DNA from: Taudactylus pleione
Taxonomy: Eukaryota > Chordata > Amphibia > Anura > Myobatrachidae
Direction of reading: 5' to 3'
DNA length: 64,000 nucleotides
NCBI GenBank assembly: GCA_031769625.1
Contig: JAUIMM010000202.1
Location: 10,278,001 to 10,342,000, forward strand
Shown here: positions 22,661 to 33,158 of the stretch, piece by piece
Numbering within the stretch: position 1 is the stretch's first letter
Layout: each line of letters begins with the position of its first letter
The notes under the pieces: model-generated
What the model was told of the DNA's origin: nothing
Database searches by the model: none
The model's input: only the letters and a program-made list of their open reading frames with translations
Translations under genes and position numbers: made by a program

Positions 22661-23255
22661 GGCCTGATTCAGAGCCGCTCGTAAGCGGCCGCTCGTTCGC
22701 TCCGAGCGATGTTTGCACAATTGCGCATGCATATGGGTCGTAATGCGCATGCGCCAACCAGTCATTGCGGTCGGAAATCGAGCGCTCGCAAAACAGCGAG
22801 TGCCTGCTAATTTGAGTGACAGGATGAGGCGTTTGTGGGTGGTAACAGGGGAAGATGCTTGAAAACGGGGAGTGGAGATCCGAACGCAGGCGTGCCAAAC
22901 GGTCAAAACGGGCGTTTTAAGGGTGTGCATAATTAACAAAGCAGCGTCATCGACCACGTCACTTGGTTGTTTCTTAGCCTGAACTGTTCGCATGATTGCG
23001 GTAGGAAAATCCAACCACAAGCACTGCGAGCAGTTCAGACACCTTTCGATGTACTCGATTAATCTAATAAATAGCAGAGTTGACGTATGATGCGAATGGC
23101 CAAGGGGCGTCTTTACAAAATAGCGAGCGCATATTTCGTTCGCTCGCTCAGACATAGAGGCGTCAACAGACCGCAAAGAATGGGCGCTCAATTTAAATAG
23201 CCGCCCCTTTTTCTGAACGAGCGAGCGCAAATAGCGTCCGGCTCTGAATCAGCCC
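22661..23255. mobile_element. GGCCTGATTC-family element, copy 3
   Basis: Starts GGCCTGATTCAGAGCC and ends GGCTCTGAATCAGCCCC. It is collinear with copies 2, 4 and 6. TGAC and TGAG flank it (3 of 4 alike). Minus-strand frames of 219 and 120 codons cover most of copies 2 and 3; they cross the boundary between two repeats, so they are chance frames in GC-rich repeat DNA. Confidence 0.75.
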
Positions 23256-23359
23256 CTGAGTGTGTTGATGCAAATGCGGCACATGCACATCTGCAGAAAC
23301 ATGCACACATGCCTATTAGGAGGCATATACATTGCACCTGCTACAGGACAGGTTAAAAG

Positions 23360-24300
23360 AAAACACTGATGATGATGATTTATTAATATTTATATCGCAC
23401 ACATATTCTGCAGCGCTTTTACAGACATACACATCAGTCCATGCCCCAGTGGAACTTACAGTCTATGGCCCTGATTCAGAGCCGGACGCAAGTGGCTGCT
23501 CGTTCGCTCCGAGCGATGTTTGCCCAACTGCGCATGCGTACGGATCGTAATACGCATGCGCGAACCACTCAGTGCGGCCGAAATTCATGTGCTCGCAAAA
23601 TAGCGAATGCCTGATAATTTGAGTGACAGAAAGAGGCGTATGTGGGTGGTAACAGGGGAAGGTGCGTGAAAACGGGGAGTGGAGATCCGATCGCAGGCGT
23701 GCTTAAAGGTCAAAACGGGCGTTTTATGGGTGTGCATATTTAAAACAGCAGCGTCATTGACCACGTCACTGGGTTCTTTTATAGCCAGAACTGCTCGCAA
23801 AATTGTGGCAGCAAAAACCAACCACAAGAATAGCGAGCAGTTTATACCCTGGTCGATGTACTCGATTAATCTAATAAATAGCGGACATGACGTAGGATGC
23901 GAGCGGCCAGGTGGCGTATTTTTCCAAAAAACGAACGCAAGTTTTGTTCGCTCGTTCAGACCTAGAGGCGTGAACAGACCGCAAACAGCGAACGGTTCAT
24001 TTAAATAGCCACCCCTTGTTTTAGAACGAACGACCGCAAATAGCGAGTGGCTCTGAATAAGGGCCAATATTCCCTGCTACTCAAACATACATACAAACTA
24101 GGTTTCATTTTTTGTCACAATATCCTATTAACCTACCAGTATGGTTTTGGAGTGTGGTAGGAAACCGGAGCACCCGCAGTAAACCCATGCAAACACGGGG
24201 AAAACATTCACATTCCATGCAGTTAGGGCTGTGGAAAGAATTGAACCCAAAACCTCAGTGCTGTGGCCACTGGAGGGCAGCAGGTAGCAGTAATAATTGG
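23360..24300 (-). mobile_element. tRNA-derived SINE, minus strand, interrupted
   Basis: Read on the minus strand, the head is near 24300 with a B-box-like GGGTTCAATTC (about 24235-24245). It continues through a conserved centre (complement of GTGGTAGGAAACCGGAGCAC) to a tail of ATATAAATATTAATAAATC and (ATC)n near 23367-23380. This order is that of vertebrate tRNA-derived SINEs, though the family is not certain. The body is split by the GGCCTGATTC element at 23467-24065. Confidence 0.55.
23467..24065. mobile_element. GGCCTGATTC-family element, copy 4, inside the SINE
   Basis: Starts GGCCCTGATTCAGAGCC and ends GTGGCTCTGAATAAGGGCC, 599 bp, collinear with copies 2 and 3. It lies between SINE strings CTTACAGTCTAT and TATTCCCTGCTACTC, so it inserted after the SINE. 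Frames of 109 and 160 codons on opposite strands in it are shadows. Confidence 0.75.
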
Positions 24301-24324
24301 TCACATTTCAAAAAAGGAATAGAC

Positions 24325-24836
24325 GGAATGGGTATGTTTGACCGCCAGACGTCATCCCGGCGGTTCAAATCCCAACCTCGGGGCAGCCCGATGCACAAGA
24401 TCCCGACAGCGGAGGTAAATTAAGTATACCTAACCCTCACCCCCCCAACCCTCCTTTAGGGGTGCCTAACCCTAACCTCCCCCCTAGTGCCTAAACCTAA
24501 CCCTCCCTCGTATGTGCCTAAACCTAACCCCTCCTCCCCGCACCCTAAACCTTACCCTCCCGGGGGGGTGCCTAACCCTAACCTCCTCCCTAGTGCCTAA
24601 ACCTGACTCCCCCTTTCCCTAGCCTAACCCTCCCCGGGGGGGTGCCTAACCCTAAATCCCCCCGGGGTTCCCTAAACCTAACCCCCACATATCGGCCCAG
24701 CATCCTGTCGGGGTCCCGGCGTCGGGATTAACATATGCGTCGGCACTTTCACGCATATGTTAGATCGCTTGCCGGGATTATGCTAACGGTATTGAGACCG
24801 GTGGGCATGCATCCGCCTGTCTCATAACTGCATACC
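24325..24836. mobile_element. Telomere-motif element, copy 3, perfect 8-bp TSD
   Basis: Starts GGAATGGGTATGTTTGAC and ends ATAACTGCATACC, flanked by GAATAGAC at 24317-24324 and 24837-24844. The core is a degenerate array of CCTAACCCTAACCTCC and GTGCCTAAACCTAACCC units (24425-24690). The donor position reads GGAGGTAAATTAAGT, so the splice-donor consensus is altered in this copy. Confidence 0.8.
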
Positions 24837-24844
24837 GAATAGAC

Positions 24845-25190
24845 AATATGTGACTGCCCATGTATGGGACCTGGGTTCAATTCCATGGACTGGTAGCAAT
24901 ATTTATCACATCTAATCAATAAGGATAATTTCATTTAGATGCAAAGTCAATGTCAAATAAAGCAAGATTTCCCATTGGTTATTATAGTTTTGTGCAAACT
25001 TTACATCAAAATGAGCTTTAATGATAGTGACAGGTGTTTTGCCTTTTGTGAGAAAGAGGAAGGAAATGTGTATCCCAACTTTGCTATAAAGAGATCTGCA
25101 GTGAGAGTGAGTTAAGTACTTCACCTTCATGCTTTATACTGTATGTAAAAAAAATCAAACTTTCCGGCTGAGTGCAATACCTATTACATA
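24845..25190. other. Unassigned DNA
   Basis: No gene or repeat recognised; a 72-codon minus-strand frame has no domain. Confidence 0.3.
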
Positions 25191-25191
25191 C

Positions 25192-25260
25192 CTCCCAACA
25201 TTTGGAAGTTTGGAATCGGGTCAGAGGGGAGAAGGGGGGGTTCTGACTACATCATAGTGG
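25192..25260. mobile_element. Left-end fragment of a CATACCTCCCAAC element
   Basis: CATACCTCCCAACATTTGG is the left terminus of the family at 16898. The copy is cut short by the next element, which begins at 25261. Confidence 0.5.
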
Positions 25261-25924
25261 CATACCTGCCTACCCTCCCGATTTTAGCGGGAGGCTCCCG
25301 ATTTTTAATGAAGCTTCTCGCCCCCCCGCAAAGTATACATCAACTCCCGTATTTTTTATTATTTTTTTTTTATCTAAGGACCGCGCATGTGCGAGTCCTG
25401 GAATGCCGGGGGCGGGGCCTGCACAGGACCTCATGACTGGCCGGCCACCGCAGGGTTGTAGGTAGCGGTGGCCAGCTAGGCAGCAGTGAGATCGTCGGGA
25501 TCTGTAAACAGCAGCGCTGCGGAGCTCTGGTCAGAGGCGCAGGTCACGTGTACACAGTTCAGCAGCAGCGGTGGCCTTTTCTCCTCCCGCGGTGGCCTGG
25601 ATCAACGTAAGTACAAGTGTTGTTAAATAGAAGTGAATAGTGGCTAGCTGTGCTGAGTGTCACAGGCATTAACTGCACTCCGAAAGGGCACTCACTGACA
25701 GCCATCCATTTAATCATGGATTGGATGAGAGAGTGAGGCAGCCTGCTCACAGCCAGGAACCCAATCCTCCCAGCAACTACTGACCTGAACCTCCAACCAC
25801 TCCTCACATTGTAAGGTAGGACCCTCTCCCTCTCTCACCACACTCCCAGCATGGGATTTATTATCTACCTCCACCATGCAGGACATCTACAGATGCTGAC
25901 TGCATAGTGGGATATGTGTGTGTA

Positions 25925-25955
<31 letters not shown>

Positions 25956-26438
25956 TTATTTATTTTTTTACATGTAACAGCAGTGCCAGATATTCAGGTT
26001 GTTATAGTGTGTATTGACACCAACAGTATAGTCCCTGCTTGTAGGTTAGATGTGTTGTTACATTACTGTAGTTTATAAGGACATAAATCATTATATGCTG
26101 CTACACTACAACTCCCAGCTGGTGGAGCTGATGAAGGAAAGCTTGTCTCTGTGTTATCGGTCGGATCTCTCTGGCCGCTTCCTAATTAGTTTATTTCTAC
26201 CAGAGATTTGTTCTGTGGCTTAGGAAAGTGTGACATCAGATATCTAGTAATGTGAATGTGTGTATGTGTAGGGCATCTAGTAATGTGAATGTGTGTGTAG
26301 GGCATCTAGGTGGAGCTAGACACGCCCCTTAGGTGGAGCGGGCCACGCCCCCTAAATGGGCACGCCGCGCTGCTCGCGGCGCATTCTACTCCCATCTGCA
26401 ATCTCCCTGAAAGTGTTTTTCAAAAGTAGGCAACTATG
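25261..26438. mobile_element. 1.18-kb hAT-like element, CATACCTGCC ends
   Basis: Starts CATACCTGCCTACCCTCCCG and ends AGTAGGCAACTATG. ATAGTGG precedes and follows it (a 7-bp match at 25254-25260 and 26439-26445), one short of the 8 bp seen for the sister at 1634. It contains the paired GGGAGGCTCCCG motif, a TA/CA microsatellite (about 25918-25960) and two copies of GGGCATCTAG(T/G) near 26270-26310. No transposase frame. Confidence 0.65.
25918..25960. repeat. (TG/TA)n microsatellite
   Basis: GTGTGTGTATATATATATAT with a CATATATATATATTT continuation, inside the hAT-like element. Confidence 0.85.
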
Positions 26439-26799
26439 ATAGTGGGTGTGCCCACCTCCAGTCAGCGAAAAAATAACATTTTATTGCCATAAGCACATAT
26501 ATATCCACTACATACATGTGCTCACTATACTAAAATGACATATGGCATGTATATTTTATATAAATATATACATACTACATATATATATAGAAATACACAT
26601 ATATATATATATCAACAATGTTAAACATAATATTTATTGATAAAATGAAATATGTATTTTAATAAACAACAATATGCATAAAAATGCACAAAGAGATATA
26701 CTTGTATACAAATCCCTAAAACACTGCACACAAATGCAATGCTCCAAATACTATGATTTCAGGTGTGGTTGCAGTAAAGAGCTATTTTTACAGGAGTGT
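26439..26799. other. AT-rich DNA with short TA runs
   Basis: TATATA-rich sequence (26500-26620) and A/T-rich flanks, no gene recognised. Confidence 0.4.
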
Positions 26800-27092
26800 A
26801 GTATGAACAGTCGACACTCAGAATGTTGATACCAGAATGTTGACATGGACAAGCAAAGTATCAACATTCATAAATGTCAATAGGTCCACAATGTAGACAT
26901 TTCACATTTCAGCACCCGAATGTCGACATACAGCTTTTTGCATATTTTAGCTTAACCCTAACCCTAAAAATTTCACAAAAATGGCATGACGACATTTTTA
27001 TCATGTCGACATTTTGCTTGTTGACCTTATGTCTATGTCAACAACGTGACTGTGAAAGTTCAGAACCTGTTGACATTCTGACCCGGATACAG
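26800..27092. mobile_element. GTCGACAT-type repeat, short copy
   Basis: CAGTCGACACTCAGAATG, GAATGTTGACATG, GAATGTCGACATAC and ATCATGTCGACATTTTG surround a small TTAACCCTAACCCTAAA core (about 26952-26968). It resembles the copies at 2964 and 11796; the core is much shorter. Confidence 0.55.
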
Positions 27093-27182
27093 ACACTATA
27101 TAAATTAGCGCTGAAATGATGAACAAAGGTAAAGGCTTCAGTTGGGAACACACTATTCTGAAATGAGATTAGTCTGATCTTA

Positions 27183-27838
27183 TACCCACAGGCATGGCCA
27201 AAAGTTTTGAGAATGGTTTTCACAAAGTTTGCTGCTTCAGTGTTTTTAGACCTTTTTGTCAGATGTTACTATGGTATACTGAAGTAAAATTACAAGCATT
27301 TCATAAATGTCATAGGCTTTCATTGACAATTACATTAAGTTTATGCAAAGAGTCAATATTTGCAGTGTTGAACCTTCTTTTTCAAGACCTCTGCAATTCA
27401 CCCTGGCATGCTGTCAATCATCTTCTGGGCCACATACTGACTGATGGCCGCCCATTCTTGCCTAATCAACGCTTGGAGTTTGTCAGAATTTGTGGGTTTT
27501 TGTTTGTCCACCCATCTCTTGAGTATTTACCACAAGTTCTCAATAGGACTAAGGTCTGGGGAGTTTCCTGGCCATGGACTCAAAATTTAGATGTTTTGTT
27601 CCCCGAGCCACTTAGTTATCACTTTTGCCTTATGACAAGGTGCTCCATCATGCTGGAAAAGACTACGTTCGTCACCAAACTATTCTTGGATGGTTGGGAG
27701 AAGTTGCTCTTGGATGATGTTTTGGTACCATTCTTTATTCATGGCTGTGTTCTTAGGCAAAATTGTGAGTGATCCCACTTCCTTGGCTGAGAAGCAACCC
27801 CACACATGAATGATCTCAGGTTGCTTTAATGTTGGCAT
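27183..27838 (-). pseudogene. Tc1-family transposase C-terminal half, decayed
   Basis: The minus strand encodes recognisable Tc1 (DD34E) transposase remains. Near 27631-27660 is HDGAPCHKAK, which carries the second catalytic Asp; near 27530-27548 is SPIENLW, with the catalytic Glu; ITHNFA/NKEWYQ-like sequence precedes them. Stop codons and frame changes break the reading frame in many places, and the N-terminal half is absent. At the far end (27183-27220) GGCATGGCCAAAAGTTTTGA is the terminal inverted repeat. The enzyme would cut and paste DNA at TA sites; this copy cannot make it. Next to it on the plus strand lies the preceding part of the same protein, so the element has an internal inversion. 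Confidence 0.8.
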
Positions 27839-27844
27839 GACACA

Positions 27845-28012
27845 GGGCGAAGACTTTTGGAGGATGGCCTGGAGTCAAGTAGGGCAGCAAAGAAGCCACT
27901 TCTCTCCAGGAAAAACATCAGGGACAGACTGATATTCTGCAAAAGGTACAGGGTTGGACTGCTGAGGGCTGGGGTAAAGTTATTTTCGCTGATGAATCCC
28001 CTCAGTGCAATT
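27845..28012 (+). pseudogene. Tc1-family transposase middle segment, inverted
   Basis: The plus strand encodes KPLLSRKNIRDRLIFCKRYR, typical of the Tc1 catalytic domain, followed after a frameshift (about 27950) by WTAEGWGKVIFADES, which holds the first catalytic Asp (codon at 27991-27993). In an intact protein this segment lies directly before the part found on the opposite strand at 27183-27838. The two pieces are from the same or a very similar element, now joined head to head near 27840. After 28012 similarity ends. A 143-codon frame from 27857 covers it only in part and then runs into unrelated sequence. Confidence 0.75.
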
Positions 28013-29749
28013 TGCCACTTATATAACTCAGTCAGTAAAGAGATACATTTTAAGATAGTAGTTAATGATACTGATGATCTGACAAAACTTTATATAGGAA
28101 CTTGCACTAAGCAGAATAAACAATCCTGGAGTTCTGCTATTTCTTTCTTCATTATTCAACACCATTCTCAACATCTGCCTCAGGATGATGTTTTTTGTAC
28201 AGATTGTTATTTGACAGTGTATACATTTAATTTTAACAATATCTATTGTGTGTTCACAGTAATGTTATCTATTGATTATAAAGTCTAAGGCGCCTATTCA
28301 TTATCTTTAATGGGGCCATTACACATGTGGAAACGTGGTATTCAGCAGTGTGCTTGCGGAAACCAACTCCATCTTCAGATGTCATTGATTCCCGGAGCCC
28401 CGCTCCTTCCAATGGGTAGGAGGTCTGGGGTTGTGAAGAGGGATCTGAGAAGATCCCTCCACTGCCTCCCCACTTGTGTGGCTGTGCACATGCCTGAACT
28501 CAGGTCACACATGCACAGTCGGCCGACACAGCAACGGTAAGTAACACTGCTATTTCGGTAGCAGTTTTAGGGATCACGGGGACAGCTGCTTTTCAGAGCA
28601 TTACTGAGTTGCTTCCACCACCGCAACTTGCGGGGAGCTGGACCCATCTTTCAAAAGCCAGCCCATGTTTCCCTGTCAAAGTCCAGTGTCATATGCAATA
28701 AAGCAATCACAACACTCTATTCCCATCATACTGTTCAACGCTGAATGCACCACATAAATCACATTACAGGTAATATACATAGTTCATTGTTAAAATCCAC
28801 TGCAGCTCTTTTAAAAAGTGATGTTAAATAGAGTATTATTTTTCCCCCCTAAATTACTAGAAGAGTGCGTTAATATAGATCAAAAAGTTGAGACTGCAAT
28901 CAGTTTAACTGCTGTGGAATATGTGGCCCTGCATCTGTGCATGAATTTATTAAACCGCACACTGCACTTCTACAGTGACATCGACTTTGTTAAAATGACG
29001 GCAGACAGCATGTCGACATTCTATTCAGGTGAAATGTTGACATTGGGCCTGATTCAGCAAGGATCGCTATTGCGATTATGAATGCAGACGGAAGATTTTT
29101 ATTTTTTTTTACATTTTTAACAATTTCTATCCTTTTAAACATAACAAAGCCTGCACAGCATAGTGATCTGTGCAGTGCTTGTTTATTGCTTAGGTTCTAT
29201 GTAGCAGTTGTTTCAATAGAACCCACTGCCAAATAGAACACGCCATGGTGGGTTGTCATATAGAAACTGCCGGGGATCGACAGCGTTATCAGTTTAGACA
29301 TCAATACCGATATTGACATTGACAGTAGTTTCTGGTGATTTCTAAATGACGCCAAACACGCCACTTAGTAAATTTTGCCCTAAATGTGGGACAAGTGATT
29401 TCAGTTCCACTTGGCTGAAGGTTATTAGACAGTACAACATTATCATTGTGAAAGCAATAACTTTTTCCATTGGAAAGTCAATTCAGCATTGTACAGCATA
29501 TTATATCTAACAATGACAAGCACACATTATTGTCTTAAATATAATTATATTGAACATTTAAAATGAATAGCATTTTATACTCAGCATATTCCAACAGTGC
29601 CCCACATTATATCAGCTTGTGTTCTATACATATCAATAGTGACAGCACATTATACTGCACTGTATGCAGCACTTACCATAATATACCAAGCTGTTCATCT
29701 TGCCAGTAGTGCTCAATTCTGTTACAGTTTAGCAACAGATAAGTGCTAA
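28013..29749. other. Unassigned DNA
   Basis: No gene recognised in 1.7 kb. 28285-28640 (GGCGCCTATTCATTATC start, GC-rich middle, GGTAAGTAACAC at about 28537) looks like a MITE fragment without a found partner. 29045-29380 has a GGGCCTGATTCAGCAAGG start related in style to MITE ends. The remainder is AT-rich. Confidence 0.3.
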
Positions 29750-29880
29750 AGTGCATATACACGTAACGATTTTTTGAACGATTTAATTATAACGACGTCG
29801 TTATCATTCAATCGTTGAAAAAATCGTTCAGTTTCTGAGTTATAACGATGAACGATTATCGTTCATGTGCGTTCCCGTTT

Positions 29881-30015
29881 GTAGTTTGTAGTTCATTCTG
29901 ACTGACCAACTGAACGATTTCATTAAGGGAAGTTACAAAAATAGTTTGTAGTTCATTCTGACTGACCAACTGAACGATTTCATTAAGGGAAGTTACAAAA
30001 ATAGTTTGTAGTTCA
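29881..30015. repeat. 60-bp tandem duplication, about 2.2 copies
   Basis: The 60 bases at 29881-29940 recur at 29941-30000 with a single difference at the start, and the next 15 begin a third copy. The unit starts TAGTTTGTAGTTCATTCTG and holds CTGAACGATTTC. The near identity means the duplication is young. Confidence 0.95.
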
Positions 30016-30030
30016 AAAAATCATCATTAT

Positions 30031-30324
30031 GGTGCATACACACGGTCAGATTTTTCCTTCAAATCTGAACGATAACGATTTAAAAAATCGTTCAGTCGTT
30101 CACTTCTGAAGGAAAATCTGACATATCTGACATATCTGTCAGATCTATCAGATCTGTCAGATGAACAATTTGAACGATGCGCGTTCCCGATGGTCAGATA
30201 ACGATATCTGACATCTGATGTGTTTGTAGTCAGATTTGGACGATTTCCATTCATTTTAATGCAGTCAAAAATCGTTCAAATCGTTGGTAAAATCGTTCAT
30301 CTGACAGATCTGACCGTGTGTATG
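30031..30324. mobile_element. Nested MITE, GGTGCATACACACGGTCAG ends
   Basis: Starts GGTGCATACACACGGTCAGA and ends TCTGACCGTGTGTATGCAC. Inside are many CAGATCTGTCAGAT-type and AACGAT repeats, making several small hairpins. A 75-codon minus-strand frame of Arg/Ser/Asp repeats is an artefact of these. Confidence 0.65.
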
Positions 30325-30407
30325 CACTATCACACTTTCAAAAATCTGACAGATAATCGTTCAGAAAATTGTTGGTAACAAAATCGCTACGTGTGTATGC
30401 ACCTTAA

Positions 30408-30923
30408 GTATTACATGAAAAACTACACTTGAGGGACAGTAGGTGGTGCTGTATCCTAATGTTTCACACTGTAGTCTCTCTGTGTTTGATAGTGTACACT
30501 TTGTTTGACAGTGTATCCTTCAATCTTGCATGCATGTTGATGCATGAACAAAGAATCATATTCGGCATCAAATACATCATACCACCCAAACACTATACAG
30601 TACAAGCAGTGAAAAGCAAATACCAGCAAAAACAACCATACCTACAGTATAAATACTTACAAAATACCCACAACCATGACAGATAATCAAGTAACACCCG
30701 AAAGCGCCATTCGGGTGCACACAGAAAAATAAATCAAAACAGCAATGGGGTTGATACAATGTACTGTACATGAAATAAAATGATAAAAATACAAACATTA
30801 TACACCCACCATAAATATATACAAAATATTGTCTCCTATAACCCCCCATCCCACACAGCCCATCCCTACCTACCTATAAACAAAACAAAAATACAAAAAG
30901 AAAAACACCCAAAGCAAACCTCC
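30408..30923. other. Unassigned A/C-rich DNA
   Basis: No gene recognised. Frames of 85 and 90 codons lie opposite each other over the same A/C-rich stretch and carry no domain. Confidence 0.3.
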
Positions 30924-31646
30924 TGTCACTGCTAATGCTGTGCAAAGCGAACGCTGGGCCAGCATTCGCTGAAACTCCGCCTACCTACTGTCCATCATTC
31001 TGGGTTCGGCCCGGATTGGCTCCTGCGTTCATGATCTTCTCCTGTGAACGCTTCTCCGATGCCAGTGATAGCGCTTCACGTCTTTCCGGTTCTAAGCGTT
31101 TGTACCTGTATCCAGTCGAGTTCCCGTATCCAGTCAGCTTTATTGTTCCTGCCATTTGTGTCATCTAGGCGGCATGGTCCGCATTTGAACTACCTGCCGC
31201 TTATGTCATCTTGGTGGCACGGGTCTGCATTCTTGCCCTCTGCTGTTTGTGTCATCCAGGCGGCATAGATCACACTCGGCACAGGTCGCGCACCAGAGTA
31301 CGCGATTGTGTGTACTGCCACTAGTGTAATCCCGGCGGCATTAAGCACACCTCAGCGTCTTGTGTACGCAATCTTGTGTACTACCGCTAGTGTCATCCCG
31401 GCAGCACTAAGCGCATCTCAGCGTCATCTTGCCAAGTGTTTCAGCCCTCAAGGCTGCTACACAGCCCAGAGGCTGCTACACAGCCCATAGACTGCTATTT
31501 CGGCCCAGTGGCCGCACCTCATCCTACTGGCCCACAGGCCACAGCCAGCCAAGTCACTTCCAGCCCTCAAGGCTGCTGCACGGCCACATCTAGCCAAGGT
31601 ATACCAGCCCTCAAGGCTGTTGCAGGACTAATACCCTACTGTCACA
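30924..31646. repeat. Possible solo LTR with internal tandem repeats
   Basis: The stretch opens TGTCACTGC and closes ACTGTCACA, compatible with a TG...CA LTR, but no clean 5-bp duplication flanks it. Inside, TGTCATCCAGGCGGCAT-like units recur at about 31155, 31205, 31247, 31324 and 31388, and CAGCCCTCAAGGCTGCTACAC units recur from 31441 to 31620. It is far more GC-rich than its flanks. Frames of 60-77 codons show no domain. Confidence 0.35.
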
Positions 31647-32186
31647 CCTGAGCCTTAACACCTCCCCATAACCCCCCACCCTGTATAACCTAACCCCAAC
31701 CTAGACATACTTGATCTCCCCCTAAACACACTTACTCTAAATTACCCACCCCCTAACTAAAACTACTCTGTCTCAATTACCTAAACGTAACCCCCCCAAA
31801 CCCACATAAAGAATAATAGCAACATAAATGACACGGACAACAAAATAAATTAGCTTAAGCTAAGCTAGACCAACTCCAGCTCTCCCGCAACATTTTAGAA
31901 ATGAGTACACTGCCTAAGAAAAATAGTAGTATGTTACAGGTCTAGAGATATCCATAAAGGATAAAACATTTTTGAACATAGCATACAAAAACAGGATATA
32001 CAACATCACAAAATAACATGCTTCAAGATTTAAGTTCGTCTCGATCCCCTGAAAGAACAAAGTTGATGTAATAGTCCCATCCCAGCACAGATGAAGAAAA
32101 ACAGGGGAACATCCAGCATACATAAACGGTGAACCCTGGTATCTTGGCACAGATAATAAATGTAAAGAAGATACTGTATCTTCAGT
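31647..32186. other. Unassigned DNA, C-rich then A-rich
   Basis: Scattered CCTAACCCC strings at 31660-31800 suggest an old telomere-motif repeat, without recognisable ends. Nothing else recognised. Confidence 0.3.
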
Positions 32187-32512
32187 GGGAAATTGGTATG
32201 AAATACCGACAGTCGGGATCCTGGCAGTCAGACACTTTGTCGGTTGGTATCCTAATTCTCCCCCTCTCCGTCCCCCTAACCCTCTCTCTTTGGTGCCTAA
32301 CCCTAACCTCCCTCCCTAGTGCCTAAACCTAACTTCCCCCGCATCCTAAACCTAACCCTTCCCCTTTAGTGTCTATCCCTAACCCCCAACTCTAACCCTC
32401 CCCCTAACCCTGCTACTTACCTTCGGGATTCTGGCAGTCGGGATACCGGTGCCGGGAATCTAACAGGTGTCGGGATATCGGCGCCGGCATTCTGACCACC
32501 GGAATCCCCTTC
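32187..32512. mobile_element. Telomere-motif element, copy 4
   Basis: Left end GGGAAATTGGTATGAAATACC, then GACAGTCGGGATCCTGGCAG. The array at 32270-32415 has CCTAACCCTAACCTCCC and CCTAAACCTAAC units. ACTTACCTTC (about 32415-32424) is the reverse complement of GAAGGTAAGT, a consensus donor on the minus strand. The right end near GACCACCGGAATCCCC is approximate and no duplication was read. Confidence 0.65.
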
Positions 32513-32639
32513 GTCAGGAGTTTCACCGCATCTCCTTGGATGTTAAACAGCCGCACTGCTCTACATTGCTGTGGTCTGATTGGCTGTCCTTAATGGTAAT
32601 GAGAAATCATAAGGAACCCCAGATGCTTTTAAATTCCTT

Positions 32640-32760
32640 TTCCCATCATACAGAACTTGATATGTGTAAACACACTGATATGACATTTGAATGTGACATA
32701 TGTGGTAAAGACAGATCTGATTATGAGGCTGGAACAAATAGTGTTTTAGGGAAAAAATAG
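32640..32760 (+). pseudogene. Possible decayed C2H2 zinc-finger fragment
   Basis: A plus-strand frame (ORF 32467-32760, 97 codons) ends with KHTDMTFECDICGKD. This resembles the linker and first half of a C2H2 finger (HTGEKPF-C-x2-C-GK), but the paired histidines are missing before the stop and the upstream part of the frame is derived from a telomere-motif repeat. It may be a relic of a zinc-finger exon or chance. No splice structure or neighbouring finger is seen. Confidence 0.25.
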
Positions 32761-32968
32761 AAACATTTTACATGATAAAGACATAATGAAGAGGATGTCC
32801 ACATGTATGGATGGACTGTGTGGACAAATACATACCTATGCGCAAAACTAAGCATGCTGTATGTGGATAAATGTAGTAAACGGCCCTTGAATTGTTACCG
32901 GCAATTTTCGGTATTACATCAAAGCAGGTCATTACCATAACGTGAGGCATAGGACCTCTCCAAATATA

Positions 32969-33158
32969 GGGCCTCATTTACTAACGAGTTTTATCAACTA
33001 AACGAGTGATAAATTTCACTGTGTATGATAAATGGTGCTCCAACCAATCAGCTCCCAGCTGTCAACAGTTGGGAGCTGATTGGCTGGAGCACCATCTATC
33101 ATATACAGTGAAATTTATCACTCGTTTTGGTGATAAAACTCGTTAGTAAATGGGGGCC
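32969..33158. mobile_element. Near-perfect 190-bp palindrome MITE
   Basis: Two arms of about 90 nt, starting GGGCCTCATTTACTAACGAG and ending CTCGTTAGTAAATGGGGGCC, meet near 33063. Each arm carries a CCAAT box in opposite direction (CAACCAATCAGCTCCC and GGGAGCTGATTGGCTG). Only a few mismatches separate the arms, so the RNA or single strand would fold into a long hairpin. Confidence 0.85.

Larger units (their letters stand above)
29750..30403. mobile_element. TTAA-type MITE (GTGCATACACACGTA ends), composite
   Basis: The left end AGTGCATATACACGTAACG and right end CGCTACGTGTGTATGCACC are inverted copies; TTAA follows on the right (30404-30407) and the related CTAA precedes on the left. It contains a 60-bp tandem duplication and a second element of the same kind (30031-30324). 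Confidence 0.65.

Noticed and set aside
22571..23230. 219-codon minus-strand ORF
   Set aside because: It crosses from one GGCCTGATTC element into the next and matches GC-rich repeat sequence; related copies do not keep the frame.
27194..27772. 192-codon plus-strand ORF
   Set aside because: It is antisense to the recognisable Tc1 transposase remains.
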